Shown here: one piece after another, positions 15,767 through 25,310 of the stretch
Layout: every line of letters starts with the position of its first letter
Numbering within the stretch: position 1 is the first letter of the stretch
Source of the DNA: an uncultured Paludibacter sp.
GTDB taxonomy: Bacteria > Bacteroidota > Bacteroidia > Bacteroidales > Paludibacteraceae
Assembly (NCBI GenBank): GCA_937897985.1
Contig: CALCBD010000032.1
Location: forward strand, 1 to 64,000
Direction: 5' to 3'
DNA: 64,000 nucleotides
Notes under the pieces: generated by a model
What the model was told of the DNA's origin: nothing
The model's input: only the letters and a program-made list of their open reading frames with translations
Databases searched by the model: none
Made by a program: the position numbers and the translations under genes

Positions 15767-16642
15767 ATGAAATTTAATTTTATGTATTGGTCTAATTATC
15801 ACAGTCATTCAACATTTTGCGATGGTCGAAGTCCGATGGAGGAATTTGTGCGATTTGCTATTGCCAAAGGGGTGAAAAAATACGGTTTTTCGTCGCATGC
15901 ACCGCTTCCTTTTACTACCCAATGGACCATGCCCGAAGAGGATTTCGTTGATTACCGGCAGGAATTTTATCGACTGAAAGAAAAATATTCATCCGAAATT
16001 GAATTGTTTATTGGTCTCGAGATTGATTTTATTGATGGATGTTCGGATGCTGATAACGGTTTTTTCAGAGATAAAAAACTGGATTACAGTATTGGTTCGG
16101 TACATTATACCGATTTACTTGGTAACAAAAATAACTATTGGTCGGTCGACGGTGGTTTTGCTGAATTCAATAATGGATTACAGCAGTTCTATAAGGGCAA
16201 TATACGTGTAGCGACCGAACGTTTTTTTGAAATTACCAACAAAATGATTGAAAAAGGGGGTTTCGATATCGTTGGACATGTAGATAAAATCACATACCAT
16301 GGCAGAAAGTTCAGGGACTTTAATGTGGTTGATAAATGGTATGTCAATCTGATGACCAACACTCTGGAACTGATTAAGAACAAGGGATTATTGCTCGAAA
16401 TCAATACCAAATCATTACGCGAACATGGCATCACTTATCCGCATCAATCCTTCTATTCATTAATTAACGAAATCGGAATTCCGGTTATGGTCAATTCCGA
16501 TTGTCATTACCCTACTAACATTACAGATGGATTTAGGGAGACTTACAAAGCCCTGAAAGAGGCCGGTTTCGAATCGATGCAGCAGTTAACAGGAGGTCAG
16601 TGGAAGCCTGTACCTTTCGATTTGTCAGGTTTGACCGACTGA
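15767..16642 (+). CDS. PHP-domain phosphatase, histidinol-phosphatase-like
   Basis: 291 residues from the ATG at 15767. The PHP metal-binding motif NYHSHSTFCDG is at residues 10-20, followed by SSHAPLP, GLEIDFI, GSVHYTD, DIVGHVDKI and a C-terminal NSDCHYP, i.e. the full set of His/Asp/Glu ligands of the trinuclear PHP centre. This matches the HisK-type histidinol-phosphatases that dephosphorylate L-histidinol phosphate in histidine synthesis. No other his gene is adjacent, so another phosphoester substrate is possible. Confidence 0.85.
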   Translation: MKFNFMYWSNYHSHSTFCDGRSPMEEFVRFAIAKGVKKYGFSSHAPLPFTTQWTMPEEDFVDYRQEFYRLKEKYSSEIELFIGLEIDFIDGCSDADNGFFRDKKLDYSIGSVHYTDLLGNKNNYWSVDGGFAEFNNGLQQFYKGNIRVATERFFEITNKMIEKGGFDIVGHVDKITYHGRKFRDFNVVDKWYVNLMTNTLELIKNKGLLLEINTKSLREHGITYPHQSFYSLINEIGIPVMVNSDCHYPTNITDGFRETYKALKEAGFESMQQLTGGQWKPVPFDLSGLTD

Positions 16643-16760
16643 TTTAATTCATTTTAAAAATACTGCGTCTGCCATTTCGGACGATTGATAAAAAAAGCAA
16701 ATCCGAAAACTTATTTCAGCTTTTTGCGTTTAATCGTTTGTTAATTTAATATTCACAAAG

Positions 16761-17879
16761 ATGAAAATAACTTTTTTCTTAGTTGTATTTGCATTTACTT
16801 TACTTATTGCTTTTTATGTCACTCTAAGAGGCTGGCAGGCTTTGTTACCACTCGGAAATATACGCATCTGGTATGTGGTGGCGAATATAGCATTATTTGT
16901 TCTAATGTTAACCGGACTGCTGGCACGCGGATCAATGCCTCATCTGCTGGCAAAATCCATTACTTTCACAGGTTTCAGCTATATGCTTGTGATGATTTAT
17001 CTGTTTTTGTCGTTCTTTTATGTGGATATAGCAAGGCTGATCAATTTGATTTTCCATTTTGCACCGCCGACCGGTATGCAAACCTTCAGAATGTGGGCTT
17101 TACTTGTCACTTTGGGTGTCACGGTTATTGCAATGATTGCCGGCAACTATAAATTTAATCATCCTTCGGTTGTAAAACTCGACCTGCAAGCTGAAAAGCC
17201 TCTTCAAAACAGGTCGGTTAAAATTGTTGCTGTCAGTGATATTCATTTGGGTGTATCGATCGATAAAGATAATCTGAAGAAATATGTAAAGATGATCAAT
17301 GACCAACACCCGGATATTGTATTAATGGCCGGTGATGTGGCCGACAATGCTACTCAACCCCTGATTATACAAAATATGGCTGAGGAACTGAAACAAATCA
17401 AAGCTCCGCTGGGAGTGTATGCCATTAGCGGTAACCACGAATATTATGGTGAAAATCCGTATTCAACTTCAGAATATTTAAAAACGGCGGGTATTATTAC
17501 CCTGCGTGATTCAGTTGCTCTCATCGATAATAGCTTTTACCTCGTTGGTCGAGACGATAAAACAAATCATCAACGAAAGGCACTCAATGATATAATGAGG
17601 GAGATGGATAGAAGTAAACCCGTAATACTGCTCGATCATCAACCTTTTCATTTAGAAGAAGCACAAAAAAATGAGGTGGATTTGCAGATTTCGGGTCATA
17701 CTCACAACGGACAGTTTTTTCCGGGGAATTTATTTGTGAAACGGATGTACGAACTGGGATATGGTTATATGAAAAAAGGAAAGACACATTACTATGTTTC
17801 CTCCGGACTTGGGCTGTGGGGTCCGCAATACAGGATTGGCACTCAATCGGAACTTGTTGTTATCAATCTGAAATATTAG
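16761..17879 (+). CDS. Membrane-anchored metallophosphoesterase (YkuE/YaeI-like)
   Basis: 372 residues. Four hydrophobic segments in the first ~128 residues anchor a calcineurin-like phosphoesterase domain with all five motif blocks: SDIHLG (159-164), GDVADN (191-196), GNHE (224-227), LDHQP (291-295) and GHTHNGQ (312-318). The catalytic domain should bind two metal ions. Substrate is not known; relatives act on lipid or nucleotide phosphoesters. The stop codon overlaps the stop of the convergent tadA by 4 bp. Confidence 0.9.
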   Translation: MKITFFLVVFAFTLLIAFYVTLRGWQALLPLGNIRIWYVVANIALFVLMLTGLLARGSMPHLLAKSITFTGFSYMLVMIYLFLSFFYVDIARLINLIFHFAPPTGMQTFRMWALLVTLGVTVIAMIAGNYKFNHPSVVKLDLQAEKPLQNRSVKIVAVSDIHLGVSIDKDNLKKYVKMINDQHPDIVLMAGDVADNATQPLIIQNMAEELKQIKAPLGVYAISGNHEYYGENPYSTSEYLKTAGIITLRDSVALIDNSFYLVGRDDKTNHQRKALNDIMREMDRSKPVILLDHQPFHLEEAQKNEVDLQISGHTHNGQFFPGNLFVKRMYELGYGYMKKGKTHYYVSSGLGLWGPQYRIGTQSELVVINLKY

Positions 17880-18352
17880 TTTCTTTTTCGTTTAAAAAAA
17901 TCGGACACAATTTTTCCGCATTCTGCTTCCAACACGCCTTTAATAATCTCCGTTTTAGGGTGCAACGAAGCAGGAGCAAAACGGCTGTATCCGCGTTTTT
18001 CGTCCGAAGCTCCATACACTATCCGGCTTATTTGTGACCAGCCCAAAGCTCCCGCACACATGACGCAGGGTTCGAGAGTGACATACAAAGTGCAGTCAAT
18101 CAGGTACTTTCCTCCCAGAAATTGCGAAGCCGCTGTGATTGCCTGCATTTCAGCATGAGCAGTTATATCGGTCAGTGTTTCGGTGAGGTTGTGTCCGCGG
18201 GCAATGATACGCCCCTGACAAACGATGACAGCACCCACCGGAACTTCGTCGCGTGCAGCGGCTTTTTGTGCTTCCAGCAATGCCTGACGCATGAAGTACA
18301 CATCGGGATTGCTGTTTTTAGAAATATCTTCAGAATAATAATTTAATGACAT
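17876..18352 (-). CDS. tadA: tRNA-specific adenosine deaminase
   Basis: 158-residue zinc deaminase. The zinc/catalytic motif HAEMQAI is at 66-72 (His66, Glu68) and PCVMCAGAL at 95-103 (Cys96, Cys99); PVGAVIV near 38-44 and the C-terminal KIVSDFFKRKR extension are typical of TadA, which converts A34 to inosine in tRNA-Arg(ACG). A related guanine deaminase is the main alternative, but the VPVGAV and RFAPASL features favour TadA. Confidence 0.9.
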   Translation of the reverse strand: MSLNYYSEDISKNSNPDVYFMRQALLEAQKAAARDEVPVGAVIVCQGRIIARGHNLTETLTDITAHAEMQAITAASQFLGGKYLIDCTLYVTLEPCVMCAGALGWSQISRIVYGASDEKRGYSRFAPASLHPKTEIIKGVLEAECGKIVSDFFKRKRN

Positions 18353-18461
18353 AATTTTTAAAGTTTAGCTTGATACTTTTATCGAACCGGTTCATAATAT
18401 AAAAGATTTTCCCGCCCAACATCCGACGTTGAATTTCTGTTAATTTCTTATTTTTTAATTT

Positions 18462-19748
18462 TCAAATGACGTTGAATTGTTTTAAAATTGAAGATAATTT
18501 CCATGCCTGAACATGACGGATGCCATTTCGTATCGGAAGTTCAACATCGTCGAGCGTTACTACATACTTTTCATAATTGTCGTCAATGTTTTTATAAACT
18601 CCGTATTCCCGTTCTATCGTAGTTTCGTCCGACAACACATAAGCCACCTGAAAATACAATTTCTGATCGTTTTTGATGGCTACAAAGTCTATTTCTCTGT
18701 TGCGCATTGCACCAGTGTACACTTCAAAGCCTTCTTGTAACAATTGTAGATAAACCACATTTTCAAGCAGAGAGCCTATTCCGTAATTGACTCCGGCATA
18801 CAGGTAATTTTTATAGGCCGGATCGTTTGCATAATACTTATAACTACCCGATAACAACTCTTTTCCTTTTATGGTATATCGTTCTACTTTGTGAATCAGA
18901 AATGTCTGTTCAATATACGATATATAAGTAGAAATCGTTTCGTAATTAGTTTTTCGTCCCTTGGATGTATAATAATTTACGATATTACTGATGGAAATCA
19001 GGTTTGAGGCATTATTTACGAGAAACTTAAAAATATCTTCGAGCAAACCTGCATCTTTAATTTTATACCTGGTTATAATATCTCTTAAAAGCACAGTATC
19101 TTTTATTGCCGATACATAATACCGTTTGGTTTCGATGTCGGTTAAATGAAATAATTCCGGTAGTGCGCCACTTTGAAGATATTTCAGATAACTTTCTTTC
19201 GAAACACCGATTTGCTGAAACTCCTGAAACTCATCGAAGCTGAATGGAAAGATTTGAAACAGGATATATCTGCCCGATAATAAAGTAGCTAATTCACCTG
19301 CCAGAAGTTGTGAATTGGAACCGCTGATATAAAGTTCATATTCGTCTGCTGAATTCTGCGAGTAGGAATTGACCAATCGCTCCCAACCATCGATAGTTTG
19401 AATTTCGTCAACGAAAATATATATTTTTCCCTGTGGACGAAGCGTCTGTTTATATTCTTCAATAAAATCAGACAGTATCCGGTAATCAGTGATAAAATCA
19501 AATTCCAGATATTCTTTATTGATGTAGATTGTATTTTCGGGTTGTACACCACTCTCAAGAAGTCGTTTTATTGTTTGTTTCAGTATATAGCTTTTGCCGG
19601 TTCTTCGCTGCCCTACAAGCACCTTTATTAACCGATTGCCACTGAACCGCATTAGCTTGTCCAGATATTTTATCCGTTCAAATCCTAATTCCGGGTTATT
19701 CTCGTACCAGAAATTGAATTTTTTTGTCGCAGCAATATTTTCAGACAT
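18462..19748 (-). CDS. AAA-type ATPase with C-terminal DUF4143 domain
   Basis: Start taken at the ATG at 19748; the in-frame TTG at 19766 is less likely. Walker A GQRRTGKS at about 47-54, Walker B IYIFVDEIQ at about 109-117, sensor ISGSN, and a C-terminal DUF4143 region with REIDFVAIKNDQKLYFQV, which resembles a PD-(D/E)XK core. The family is widespread and expands in mobile parts of Bacteroidota genomes; its role is not established. It is transcribed away from the methyltransferase gene, separated by 158 nt with ordered ~30-bp repeats. Confidence 0.85.
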   Translation of the reverse strand: MSENIAATKKFNFWYENNPELGFERIKYLDKLMRFSGNRLIKVLVGQRRTGKSYILKQTIKRLLESGVQPENTIYINKEYLEFDFITDYRILSDFIEEYKQTLRPQGKIYIFVDEIQTIDGWERLVNSYSQNSADEYELYISGSNSQLLAGELATLLSGRYILFQIFPFSFDEFQEFQQIGVSKESYLKYLQSGALPELFHLTDIETKRYYVSAIKDTVLLRDIITRYKIKDAGLLEDIFKFLVNNASNLISISNIVNYYTSKGRKTNYETISTYISYIEQTFLIHKVERYTIKGKELLSGSYKYYANDPAYKNYLYAGVNYGIGSLLENVVYLQLLQEGFEVYTGAMRNREIDFVAIKNDQKLYFQVAYVLSDETTIEREYGVYKNIDDNYEKYVVTLDDVELPIRNGIRHVQAWKLSSILKQFNVI

Positions 19749-19809
19749 GATTGTATATTTTGTCAAATATACAATAATTTCAATTACAACTAATAAAATT
19801 GCTGAATTT

Positions 19810-19907
19810 ATTCAGATGTATCTGATAATATTGCAAATAATTCAAATATATTTGAAAATAATGCAAATTGTGCGATATTTTCAAATGTGCCAGATAAAAC
19901 TGCAAAT
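19810..19907. repeat. Degenerate ~30-bp tandem repeats with two palindromes
   Basis: Three related units end in TGCAAAT (about 19832, 19862, 19901). Units 1 and 2 carry palindromes with centres exactly 30 bp apart: TCAGATGTATCTGA (19812-19825) and TTCAAATATATTTGAA (19841-19856). The third unit (TTTCAAATGTGCCAGATA) is decayed. They lie 65-160 nt upstream of the ATPase start and may be operator sites. Confidence 0.55.
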
Positions 19908-21022
19908 CAATATTTCTCCATCAAAAACAAATATTCATGATATTTGCCATCGCTGTTGATCCATTCATTGGTCCAGCGCATATTACCCATTACATTTTTT
20001 TTGTAATCAATTTCAACAGCTCTTAATAGTTTTCCAGAATCAGATATTATATCATTTAATTCACCTTTAGTTGCCCTTCCTCCTGAACTATAGGACAATA
20101 AGATATAGTGAGAATTAGTTTCTTTAATTAATTTTCCCAAAGCTTTCATAGCAATGAAATGACCATCTTTGTCTTTTCTAAACTCTTCAAATACTGAACC
20201 GTCAACAGAATCTCTTGAATCTTCCCTTCGATTAGCTTTCCCAAAAATTGTAGGTTTATCATTTTGAATTATTGTAGTCCAAATGTGATAATATGAATTA
20301 TAACGAACTCTGCTTGGAGGCATTTTTTCATTATTTGAGCCATACGGTGGGTCAAAATATACAAAATCGTATTGATTTTTAGAGATTGTATTGAATACAT
20401 CTCCTCTAACAACTTTGTTTTCACTTATCAGTGGAAAACGCATTGGTAGTTTTAATTTTAAATCATTATAAGATCTTGGAGACCATTCAGATAAATATGC
20501 CACATAATGTCCAAGTGTACTATCAACAGAATCTAATGCGTAAATTAAACTAGTCAACAAAACACATTTATCTTCCCATGAGAGGTTTAAACGTTCAATT
20601 TCATCACGGATTGCATCTAACTTTCTGGTATTTTTTGCCTGAAAAGGTCTCTTCAACTGAGCTACTTCACCACCATAATTTTCCGTGAACCACCCATCAT
20701 ACCCATTTAAACTATTTAAATGATGAATTATATCCTGATAATACTTATCAGAACCCTGTGATTTCAAATAACATGTTCCGAAAACCTCCGACCATGCCGA
20801 AATATCATTGGCTGTGGTATTGTAACCCAAACGGGCAAATGCCTGTGAAACACGTGTGGTTCCACTAAAACCATCGAGCACATTTTCAACATCGTCAAGT
20901 TGTGACAGTATTTCAAGAATATAAGGTATAATTTTAAGTTTTGAACCTGCATATTTAATCCCCTCTGTTTTAATATCTTCTATTTTTAGGTTACCGAAAA
21001 TATCTAGTTGTTGTTGTATCAT
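19907..21022 (-). CDS. D12-class adenine-specific DNA methyltransferase
   Basis: 371 residues. SAM-binding motif I LDGFSGTTRVSQAF is at 49-62, an N-terminal KYAGSK motif at 23-28, and catalytic motif IV DPPYGSN at 224-230, the order of Dam-like (alpha-type) N6-adenine methyltransferases. Its ATG overlaps the stop of the upstream putative endonuclease by 4 bp (ATGA), so the two are translationally coupled. It should protect the recognition site of that enzyme. AT-rich codon use compared with parE suggests horizontal acquisition. Recognition sequence cannot be read from the protein. Confidence 0.9.
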   Translation of the reverse strand: MIQQQLDIFGNLKIEDIKTEGIKYAGSKLKIIPYILEILSQLDDVENVLDGFSGTTRVSQAFARLGYNTTANDISAWSEVFGTCYLKSQGSDKYYQDIIHHLNSLNGYDGWFTENYGGEVAQLKRPFQAKNTRKLDAIRDEIERLNLSWEDKCVLLTSLIYALDSVDSTLGHYVAYLSEWSPRSYNDLKLKLPMRFPLISENKVVRGDVFNTISKNQYDFVYFDPPYGSNNEKMPPSRVRYNSYYHIWTTIIQNDKPTIFGKANRREDSRDSVDGSVFEEFRKDKDGHFIAMKALGKLIKETNSHYILLSYSSGGRATKGELNDIISDSGKLLRAVEIDYKKNVMGNMRWTNEWINSDGKYHEYLFLMEKY

Positions 21023-21957
21023 TTCTTTGTTTTAAATTTATCTATATCTTTTTGTAAAATTATGTTAGCTTCTGCATGTCCTTCTTCCGTACTATTTAAT
21101 GCCAATCTAAATAATTTAACCAAAGTAAGATTGTGTGAATAATCAATCCAACCATTAGTCAAACTATCAAAATATGGTAAAGCATTCTTTGTATGCGTCC
21201 AAAAACCTCTTTGTAGAGCATTCGCAGATGCTCCACCATATCGAACTTCACATATATAATTACCTTTTGAATCAACAAACATAAAAATTGGATGAGTTCT
21301 TCCCTTTCCACTAATAACTTGTTTTGAACTAACGTCAAAACGTTCATTCTTATTTACATAAACAATCCTTGCAGTGTTTCTTTTTGCTTTTATGTGATCA
21401 AAAATCATTATGTTGCAACATTGTTTTTTCTCATCATAAATTAAAGGCATCACATTTATATTCCCAAATTCTGAAAATGCATCAGACTCAAAAATTTCTG
21501 ATATTATCTCTTTATTCACAATATCTTTACCTTTTGATTCAAGAAAAGGAAACATTTTTTGATCACTATCAGTGGATAATTGTAAAGGGCCATCACCATA
21601 AGCTTTTAAACTTACTGGAAACTTGTTTTGAGTTAATTCATTAATAATTACAATATCTTCTTCATGTTCTTTTGCTCGAAATAAATCTTTGCCTACATGA
21701 ATACTTTGAAAATCATACATGAATTGATTTATAAACTCTACAATTCCAATTTCTGCTAAATCACCATGAGTTTTATTTCCAATTAACCTCATAGTAAATA
21801 TATTTGATAGAGTGTTAATGACTAAATGTTGATTTTTGCTTGCTAATAGTTTAAATCTATTTTTAAAATCACTAAAACCAACATTGGCAAAACCATCATT
21901 TGTTTCTACAATGTTTTCATGCTCTTCATTGTCAAATTGGAGTTCAATTTCTTTCAT
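21019..21957 (-). CDS. Putative type II restriction endonuclease
   Basis: 312 residues, no named family recognised. Position directly upstream of, and overlapping, a DNA methyltransferase is the main evidence. A plausible PD-(D/E)XK core is visible: E100/D101 (EHEEDIVIINEL), then VSLKAYG with K118, preceded by an acidic helix GDLAEIGIVEFIN. The C-terminal part has conserved-looking polar motifs (SGKGRTHPIFMFVD, EVRYGGASANALQRG) that may contact DNA. It begins 47 nt after parE and is AT-rich. The cleavage site is unknown. Confidence 0.65.
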   Translation of the reverse strand: MKEIELQFDNEEHENIVETNDGFANVGFSDFKNRFKLLASKNQHLVINTLSNIFTMRLIGNKTHGDLAEIGIVEFINQFMYDFQSIHVGKDLFRAKEHEEDIVIINELTQNKFPVSLKAYGDGPLQLSTDSDQKMFPFLESKGKDIVNKEIISEIFESDAFSEFGNINVMPLIYDEKKQCCNIMIFDHIKAKRNTARIVYVNKNERFDVSSKQVISGKGRTHPIFMFVDSKGNYICEVRYGGASANALQRGFWTHTKNALPYFDSLTNGWIDYSHNLTLVKLFRLALNSTEEGHAEANIILQKDIDKFKTKK

Positions 21958-22004
21958 TTGAGTTATAGTTATATATTTTGGATATTTGATTAAAAAGAAT
22001 AGTT

Positions 22005-23879
22005 TTACACATCCTCTTCCACCACAAGGTTTTCGATGATAAAATTCTGACGTTCGGAGGTGTTTTTGCCCATGTAAAACGAAAGTAAATCCTGTACGGC
22101 ATCCTCCTTTTTGAGACGAACCTGATCGAGTCTGATGTCTTTCCCAATAAAATGTTTAAACTCATCAGGGGATATTTCACCAAGTCCTTTGAACCTGGTA
22201 ATCTCAGGATTCGAACCCAGCCGGGCTATAGCAGCCAGGCGTTCTTCTTCCGAATAGCAATATACAGTTTCCTTCTTGTTGCGCACTCTGAAAAGCGGAG
22301 TTTGCAGGATATAAACATGTCCCTTTTTAATCAGATCGGGGAAAAACTGCAGAAAGAACGTAATGAGCAGCAGGCGTATATGCATTCCATCGACATCGGC
22401 ATCGGTAGCAACGATGACCTTGTTATATCTCAGCGATTCAATACCATCCTCGATATTCAGTGCAGCCTGAAGTAAATTAAATTCTTCGTTTTCGTACACT
22501 ATTTTTTTGGTCAGTCCATAGCTGTTGAGTGGTTTACCTCTCAGACTGAAAACCGCCTGAGTATTCACATCCCTGCTTTTGGTTATCGAACCGCTTGCCG
22601 AATCACCCTCGGTAATGAAAATACATGAAGCTTCGATGGCTTCGTTTTTCTTTTCATCCTTGGTAATCGGATCGTTATAATGCACCCTGCAATCGCGGAG
22701 TTTTCTGTTGTGCAGGTTAACTTTTTTTGCTCTGTCGCGTGCCATTTTAGTTACTCCGGCAATGGCTTTTCTTTCTTTTTCGGAATCCTGAATTTTCTGA
22801 AGCAGAATCGAAGCTGTTTCGCTGTTGCGGTGAAGAAAGTTGTCGAGTTCTTTTTTCAGAAAATCGGAAATGAATTTATTGACCGAAACTCCACCCGAAG
22901 GCGACATATCGCGCGAGCCGAGTTTGGTTTTGGTTTGCGATTCAAAAACCGGTTCTTCGACCGAGATGGATACAGCTGCAATAATACCATTACGTATATC
23001 GGTAAGTTCCTGATTTTTATTGTAGAATTCCTTGATTGTTCTGCCCACTGCTTCGCGAAAAGCACTCTGATGTGTCCCGCCCTGAGTGGTATGCTGTCCG
23101 TTGACAAAAGAATAATACTCTTCTCCATACTGATCGCTGTGGGTAAATGCAATTTCTATATCTTCGCCCTGAAGGTGGATAATAGGGTAGAGTGGTTCGG
23201 AAGTCATATCCTCGTTGAGTAAATCGAGGAGTCCGTTTTTCGATAAAATTTTCTTCCCGTTGAAGTTTATGGTCAGTCCGGTGTTCAGGTAGGCATAATT
23301 CCTGAGCATCGTTTCGATGATTTCGTCCTGATATTTATAGTTTTCAAAAAGGGTATCATCGGGGGTAAAACAAATATAAGTGCCTCTTTCGGACGAATCA
23401 TCAAAAATATCGCTGTCATGAATGAGTTTTCCCTTTTCAAAGTCAGCCCGTCGCGACTGGCCGTCTCTGAAACTCTGCACGGTAAATACAGACGATAAAG
23501 CATTCACGGCTTTTGTACCCACACCGTTGAGTCCCACCGACTTTTTGAAAGCTTTTGAGTCATATTTACCACCGGTGTTCATAATTGAAACAGCGTCTAT
23601 CATTTTCCCGAGCGGAATTCCCCTTCCGAAATCCCGAACTTCAACCTGACCATCAACAACCCGAACCGAAATGTTTTTTCCGGCCCCCATTCGGTATTCA
23701 TCAATGCAGTTGTCGAGCACTTCCTTCAACAACACATAAATTCCATCATCAGAATGCGAACCATCACCCAGTTTGCCGATATACATACCCGGACGGCGGC
23801 GAACATGCTCCAGACCTTCGAGCGTTATGATGTTGCTGTCGCCATAATCAACTGTTTGCGGGATATTTAATTCTTCCAT
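22005..23879 (-). CDS. parE: DNA topoisomerase IV subunit B
   Basis: 624 residues, the usual length for ParE. GHKL ATPase motifs: KEVLDNCIDE (52-61), DFGRGIP (83-89) and GLNGVGTKAVNALS (116-129); transducer QTKTKLGS; Toprim EGDSASG and DADVDGMHIR. With ParC (not in this window) it decatenates daughter chromosomes. The length and lack of the long GyrB insertion favour ParE over GyrB. It follows the EnvC-like gene after 85 nt on the same strand. Confidence 0.95.
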   Translation of the reverse strand: MEELNIPQTVDYGDSNIITLEGLEHVRRRPGMYIGKLGDGSHSDDGIYVLLKEVLDNCIDEYRMGAGKNISVRVVDGQVEVRDFGRGIPLGKMIDAVSIMNTGGKYDSKAFKKSVGLNGVGTKAVNALSSVFTVQSFRDGQSRRADFEKGKLIHDSDIFDDSSERGTYICFTPDDTLFENYKYQDEIIETMLRNYAYLNTGLTINFNGKKILSKNGLLDLLNEDMTSEPLYPIIHLQGEDIEIAFTHSDQYGEEYYSFVNGQHTTQGGTHQSAFREAVGRTIKEFYNKNQELTDIRNGIIAAVSISVEEPVFESQTKTKLGSRDMSPSGGVSVNKFISDFLKKELDNFLHRNSETASILLQKIQDSEKERKAIAGVTKMARDRAKKVNLHNRKLRDCRVHYNDPITKDEKKNEAIEASCIFITEGDSASGSITKSRDVNTQAVFSLRGKPLNSYGLTKKIVYENEEFNLLQAALNIEDGIESLRYNKVIVATDADVDGMHIRLLLITFFLQFFPDLIKKGHVYILQTPLFRVRNKKETVYCYSEEERLAAIARLGSNPEITRFKGLGEISPDEFKHFIGKDIRLDQVRLKKEDAVQDLLSFYMGKNTSERQNFIIENLVVEEDV

Positions 23880-23964
23880 AATACCTTTGACTCCTTTCGA
23901 AGAAAATAATTAGTATTGATTTTAATTGTTCTGTTTTTTAAATTATTCAGGTTGTACTGTTCAT

Positions 23965-25305
23965 TTATCTTGCAATCCAGCTTTCAGGATTTAATAAATT
24001 CCGGCCTTTATAAATCTGAAAATATAGTTCCGATTTGTTGTCATTGTCGCCATCTGTATAAATACGTCCGATGGGTTGTTTGGCCGTAACTCTGTCGCCG
24101 ATATTTACGTAAATGCTTGTCAGATTGGCGTATACAGTTCTGTATTCACCATGTTTAATAATCACTGCATTGTTACTACCCGGAATTGAGAAACGCTGGG
24201 TAACCTCTCCCTCGAAAACGGCGCGGGCATTGGTCCCCGACGGGGTTTGGATATATATGCCTTTGTTGTTCGTTGTTACGTGTATCAATACCGGATGAGG
24301 ATGTACTCCGTAATGTCCGCTGATGAAACCTTTATCGGTAGGCCATGGTAAACGCCCGGCATTGGCCGAGAAATTGCCCGAAATCAGTTTTTCTTCCTTT
24401 GTCAGTATTGAAACATTTCCGGCTTTGGCTACTTCGGTGTTTCTGCTGACTGATTCAGGTTTTTGAACCGAAGGCGTTGAAGGTGTGGTTGTTTTTTTCT
24501 TTTGTTCGGCAATCCTTCTTCTTTCCTCAGCTGCAGCACGTTCCTGTTCTGCTCTTCTTTTCTCTTCGGCTTTTCTGATTTCTTCGGCAATGATTCGCTG
24601 AATTTTGTTGTTCAGGTCATTGGCAATTTTTTGTTGTTTTGCTAAGTCGGCGCGCAGCTTTTTTTCTTTTTTCTGCAAATCGGTCAACAGAATTTTTTCT
24701 TTTTTCTGGTCATTTGTAAGTTTTCCGGTTTCAACCTGTTTTTGTTTTACCACCTCAACTTTGGTCTGTTTATTTTTGTTCAGGCTGTCCGATTTCAAAG
24801 CAATCCGGGTTTTTACACCTTCAATTTTTCTTACCTGTTGCTTGCGATAGTCGGAATATTCCTGCAGATATCTCAGTCTTCTGTAGGATTGGTCAAATGA
24901 ATTTGCCGAAAGTACAAACATGATTTTGGTATAAACATTCCGGTTGATATGCGCCTCTTCGACTAAACGAGCATAATCGCGTTTCAGTATTGATAAGCGG
25001 TTTTCAAGCATTGTCTTTTCCTGATTTAAACGGTCAACCTCACTGTCTAATTCATTGATTTCCCTGCCTATATTGTTGATAAGATTTTTACGTTCCAATA
25101 TGTTTCTGTTGATAATACTCAGTTTATTCAACGAACTGCGCTGAGTTTTTTTTGTCTCGTTCAGCATCTTATTGGTCGACTCGAGCAATTGAAGTGTTTT
25201 TTTTCTCTGATTCTCCAGCTCTTTTACTGATTGCGCCTGTGTTGTGAAGACAGAAAAGGAGAAAATGCTGATCAAAAGTAATCTTATAATTTTTTGAAGA
25301 ATCAT
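23965..25305 (-). CDS. EnvC-like murein hydrolase activator with degenerate LytM domain
   Basis: 446 residues: signal peptide to about residue 24 (TTQAQ), a long coiled coil (about 26-270, rich in K/E/Q/R heptads), a Ser/Thr/Pro linker, and a C-terminal LytM/M23 domain (about 330-446). The zinc ligands of active M23 peptidases are missing: the HxxxD site reads NNKGIYI and the HxH site reads ELYFQI. Loss of both sites is the mark of EnvC-type regulators that activate amidases at the division septum. It lies in the leftward block dut-TPR-DUF4292-envC-parE. Confidence 0.9.
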   Translation of the reverse strand: MILQKIIRLLLISIFSFSVFTTQAQSVKELENQRKKTLQLLESTNKMLNETKKTQRSSLNKLSIINRNILERKNLINNIGREINELDSEVDRLNQEKTMLENRLSILKRDYARLVEEAHINRNVYTKIMFVLSANSFDQSYRRLRYLQEYSDYRKQQVRKIEGVKTRIALKSDSLNKNKQTKVEVVKQKQVETGKLTNDQKKEKILLTDLQKKEKKLRADLAKQQKIANDLNNKIQRIIAEEIRKAEEKRRAEQERAAAEERRRIAEQKKKTTTPSTPSVQKPESVSRNTEVAKAGNVSILTKEEKLISGNFSANAGRLPWPTDKGFISGHYGVHPHPVLIHVTTNNKGIYIQTPSGTNARAVFEGEVTQRFSIPGSNNAVIIKHGEYRTVYANLTSIYVNIGDRVTAKQPIGRIYTDGDNDNKSELYFQIYKGRNLLNPESWIAR

Positions 25306-25310
25306 AATTT

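Noticed and set aside
23965..25305. Loss of the zinc ligands in the LytM domain as a novel inactivation
   Set aside because: Degenerate LytM domains are the known hallmark of EnvC-type amidase activators.
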